From positions 1-7,466 of the forward strand of contig JAACZX010000507.1 of assembly GCA_009996555.1 (NCBI GenBank): a stretch of DNA of 7,466 bases, written 5' to 3'. Positions 5,652 through 7,466 of this stretch are shown in pieces (position 1 is the stretch's first letter; each line of letters starts with the position of its first letter). A model generated the notes under the pieces. That model was not told where the DNA came from and ran no database searches. It saw nothing but the letters and a program-made list of their open reading frames with translations. A program made the translations under genes and the position numbers. The DNA comes from Chitinophagaceae bacterium (GTDB lineage Bacteria; Bacteroidota; Bacteroidia; Chitinophagales; Chitinophagaceae).

Positions 5652-5931
5652 GCCTTCTTCAATATTGTTTACATTATAATGATGCAGGTATTCATTTTTT
5701 AATATACCGTTCACTCTTTCTGCAATTGCATTCTCTAAAGGATCTCCGTTTTCTGTTATACTGATCTGGATGCCGTAATCCTGTAATAGTTTTACATACC
5801 TGTTACTACAATACTGTATACCACGATCACTATGATGAATTAGGGATCGGTATTCCCTTTTGTTAATCGTAGACAATGCCATCTGCAATGCCCTGCAACT
5901 TCCAATTGATTCCATTGTTTCTGCTACCTGA
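5652..5931 (-). pseudogene. IS3-family transposase (orfB) remnant, truncated at both ends
   Basis: The minus-strand frame carries the integrase core of an IS3-family orfB. It includes the LIHHSDRGIQYC segment with the second catalytic Asp, and NGDPLENAIAERVNGILKNE with the catalytic Glu. There are 35 residues between them, the D(35)E spacing of this group. The frame has an ATG at 5913-5915, but similarity extends a few codons upstream (QVAET) to about 5931, so that ATG is internal to the original gene. The first catalytic Asp and the N-terminal half are absent, with a stop just upstream. At the other end the similarity stops after NNIEE, and the last ten or so codons come from the MITE-like element, ending at 5616. 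With one catalytic residue and the C-terminus lost it cannot be active. No companion orfA or matching IS ends are visible. Confidence 0.85.
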
Positions 5932-5988
5932 TTACAATGAACATGGACGATTTAAAACAGAAATACTATATCCGTCAGCAATAAATTT

Positions 5989-6073
5989 GCTGATCATGAT
6001 GGCGAATACGCCAACGTATAAGTAGTGAATGTAAAATGGCATGTTGTTAGTTGGCGAGGACGCCAACAACAGC
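5989..6073. repeat. Paired-palindrome element of a second type
   Basis: Two related palindromes lie about 45 bases apart: TGGCG-AATA-CGCCA (6000-6013) and GTTGGCG-AGGA-CGCCAAC (6050-6067). They are bracketed by GCTG (5989-5992) and CAGC (6070-6073). The layout, a small spacer with a hairpin at each end, parallels the MITE-like copies but with a different arm sequence. The T-poor flanks argue against a terminator, although it lies 40 bases past the stop of the minus-strand gene at 6110. Confidence 0.5.
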
Positions 6074-6109
6074 TAAGTGTATTTATGTTTGCGTGTAATA
6101 TAAGAACAC

Positions 6110-7237
6110 TTATTTCCCGGGCCTGATCACAAACGTTATACTGGCTGGAAAATTTCTTCTTGCAAAACTACTTCCGCCAAACAGATCAACACGTAAGCGA
6201 TAACCATCCATAAAATCAAGTCCCAAAGAAGACTGAACCATAAAGAAATTAGTAGGGTCATTTTTATCAGCATCCAGAATTACTTTCCTGAAATTCTTAT
6301 TACCGCCGTAATAGGCCGCTTTGAATTGCGCATAAAATGTAATCTTGTCGTTAAAGCCCTTTACATATAGGAACAACTCTGCGCCAATGTCATAATTAAA
6401 CAGAAAATCATCACTTGCCTTATTCAGAACAGGTAAAGAGAATCCGGTATTCCCATATACATATAGCAAATGTTGAATAGTAGAGTATTCACTGCTCGAC
6501 TTCTTAATTGGATACTTTAAGTTCATAGAAAGATCACCGCCACCATTCTGTACAGCACTAAGCATATCCACTTTTTTCTCCTGCTTTGTAGTGGAGTCCA
6601 CCGTCCCCAATGAATCAATTTTTGCGTCGTTTTTTATTTGAAATCCAATTCCGGCTCTGAATGGTCCAAAATAATCATTCACTGCTTCGGTATAAAGAAC
6701 CATCTTCTTAGTCCCGGGATTAAAGTTCACCAAATTGTTCTGAAACAGTTTCTGATGAACAGTATCACCTTCAAAAAAACGGACTGCCTGACTACCGTAA
6801 TAAGCAGGAAAAAAATTACGTCGTTGTTTTGGCTCTTCGCTCCGTTCGTATCTTTTCCAATACTTAACCAGCCTTATCAATTCTTTCTTCTCTTTTATCA
6901 AACTATCTCTCACCTCAGTCAGTCTTTCAGCAAGCTCTTCCTTGTTTTTCAAGCTATCATTACCAAAAATGAACAATCGCTTTTGCTTATATAAATCAAC
7001 AGTGTTACTTATATCAATCTCTATACGTTTTATCAAAGAGTCGTTGGTCATCTTATCATCCATTGCTATTTTATCGAAGCCCTCTATCTCTTTAAGCTTA
7101 TTATACAGTTCAATTCTTTTTCGTTTTTCTGCCTGCCGAAATTCTTCAACATTGTTTTCTCTTTTTTTAAGAGAAATCTGTGCAAAAACGGTGTACTGGC
7201 ACAATAGAATTGATACAAGAAAAGCGATTCTTTTCAT
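6110..7237 (-). CDS. Exported protein of unknown function, helical N-half and beta-rich C-half
   Basis: ATG 7235-7237 gives 375 residues starting MKRIAFLVSILLCQYTVFAQ, a Sec signal peptide with likely cleavage before Q20. The frame stays open for 22 more codons upstream, but those run through a hairpin and would bury the signal, so I exclude them. Residues about 25-140 are highly charged, rich in Lys, Glu and Arg, and probably form long helices or a coiled coil. From about 145 to the end, aromatic and glycine-rich alternating segments (FRAGIGFQIK, HLLYVYGNTGFSL, ITFYAQFKAAYYGG, YRLRVDLFGGSS) suggest beta strands, ending SITFVIRPGK. This would fit an outer-membrane beta-barrel or a periplasmic beta-sandwich. 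I recognise no named family, no catalytic motif, no lipobox and no T9SS tail. No standard terminator or promoter box is evident. A hairpin sits 29-60 bases upstream of the start. Confidence 0.8.
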   Translation of the reverse strand: MKRIAFLVSILLCQYTVFAQISLKKRENNVEEFRQAEKRKRIELYNKLKEIEGFDKIAMDDKMTNDSLIKRIEIDISNTVDLYKQKRLFIFGNDSLKNKEELAERLTEVRDSLIKEKKELIRLVKYWKRYERSEEPKQRRNFFPAYYGSQAVRFFEGDTVHQKLFQNNLVNFNPGTKKMVLYTEAVNDYFGPFRAGIGFQIKNDAKIDSLGTVDSTTKQEKKVDMLSAVQNGGGDLSMNLKYPIKKSSSEYSTIQHLLYVYGNTGFSLPVLNKASDDFLFNYDIGAELFLYVKGFNDKITFYAQFKAAYYGGNKNFRKVILDADKNDPTNFFMVQSSLGLDFMDGYRLRVDLFGGSSFARRNFPASITFVIRPGK

Positions 7238-7265
7238 ATTTTTAATTTTGGTGGTAAGAGTATTG

Positions 7266-7297
7266 TTATTGAGGTTCGTTTCTGTACGAACCAATAA
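7266..7297. repeat. Solo GGTTCGT hairpin in the leader of the minus-strand gene
   Basis: GGTTCGT (7273-7279) pairs with ACGAACC (7286-7292) around a 6-base loop. The stem continues as TTATT/AATAA beyond a 2-base bulge. The arms are the same GGTTCGT/ACGAACC as the ends of the two MITE-like copies, so this may be a solo end or a relative of that repeat. It would be transcribed in the 5' leader of the gene starting at 7237. Confidence 0.55.
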
Positions 7298-7466
7298 TTT
7301 CATCCTTATGTAACATGATTAATTTGAGGAAAGCACATCAATTCCCTTCTGCTTCCCTCTCGTAAAGTGGAGTGCATAGCAATGTAGTTTTGGTTTAAGT
7401 GACTGTTTTAAAGCAGTGGTTGTTCTGAGGTAGTGAAGCAGGGTGTTTAAAGAGGAGAACGGAGGA

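Noticed and set aside
7238..7303. 22-codon N-terminal extension of the exported 375-residue protein
   Set aside because: It reads through the GGTTCGT hairpin and would place a good signal peptide internally.
7319..7466. Minus-strand frame open from the right edge for 48 codons, ending at TAA 7319-7321
   Set aside because: The translation is nearly free of acidic residues, lacks any recognisable motif and looks like AT-rich spacer. The tail of a real upstream gene cannot be excluded without the neighbouring sequence.
1..7466. CRISPR array, tRNA/rRNA genes, defence or biosynthetic systems
   Set aside because: No regularly spaced identical repeats, no tRNA-like cloverleaf and no conserved rRNA segments were seen on reading both strands. 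The identifiable genes do not belong to such systems.

Overview
The window looks like an accessory, repeat-rich stretch of a Bacteroidota chromosome, most likely from the Chitinophagaceae/Sphingobacteriia side of the phylum. The grounds are a large exported protein ending in a type IX secretion (T9SS) type A sorting domain, GEVED and MopE-type repeats in the same protein, AT-rich intergenic DNA, no Shine-Dalgarno sequences at the starts, and a -7 box of the Bacteroidota type (TAnnTTTG). The taxonomic call below phylum level is inference.

Layout. 1-107 is the last 34 codons of an IS1595-family transposase entering from the left edge. 108-520 has no large gene. It is framed by a 22-base inverted repeat (118-139 and 441-462) and holds a minus-strand terminator-like hairpin, a possible 28-residue minus-strand membrane peptide and a perfect 12-base palindrome. 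521-670 (+) encodes a 49-residue single-span membrane protein. 827-1294 (+) encodes a 155-residue lipoprotein whose likely leader carries a very strong GC-rich hairpin (759-801). From 1298 a small palindrome-ended, MITE-like element begins, four bases after that gene's stop. 1478-1629 is non-coding. A strong minus-strand terminator (1632-1667) closes the dominant gene, 1701-4907 (-). This is a 1068-residue secreted metzincin-type zinc metalloprotease with a candidate cysteine switch, a PKD-like region, a GEVED domain, four calcium-binding MopE-like repeats, a fibronectin type III domain and a T9SS tail.

4908-5478 is a non-coding mosaic of short tandem and palindromic repeats. 5479-5651 is a second copy of the MITE-like element. 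It lies directly against a remnant of an IS3-family transposase (5652-5931, -) that has lost both ends. A second type of paired palindrome follows (5989-6073). The right part is 6110-7237 (-), an exported 375-residue protein of unknown function with a charged helical N-terminal half and a beta-strand-rich C-terminal half. A hairpin in its leader has the same GGTTCGT/ACGAACC arms as the MITE-like ends. No gene is supported in 7238-7466.

The genes do not form one pathway. Three probably act in or beyond the envelope (lipoprotein, T9SS protease, beta-rich exported protein) and appear to be independently transcribed units separated by mobile DNA. I do not see a defence system, a CRISPR array or a biosynthetic cluster. 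The most distinctive signals are the duplicated palindrome-ended element and its relatives, and the architecture of the protease.
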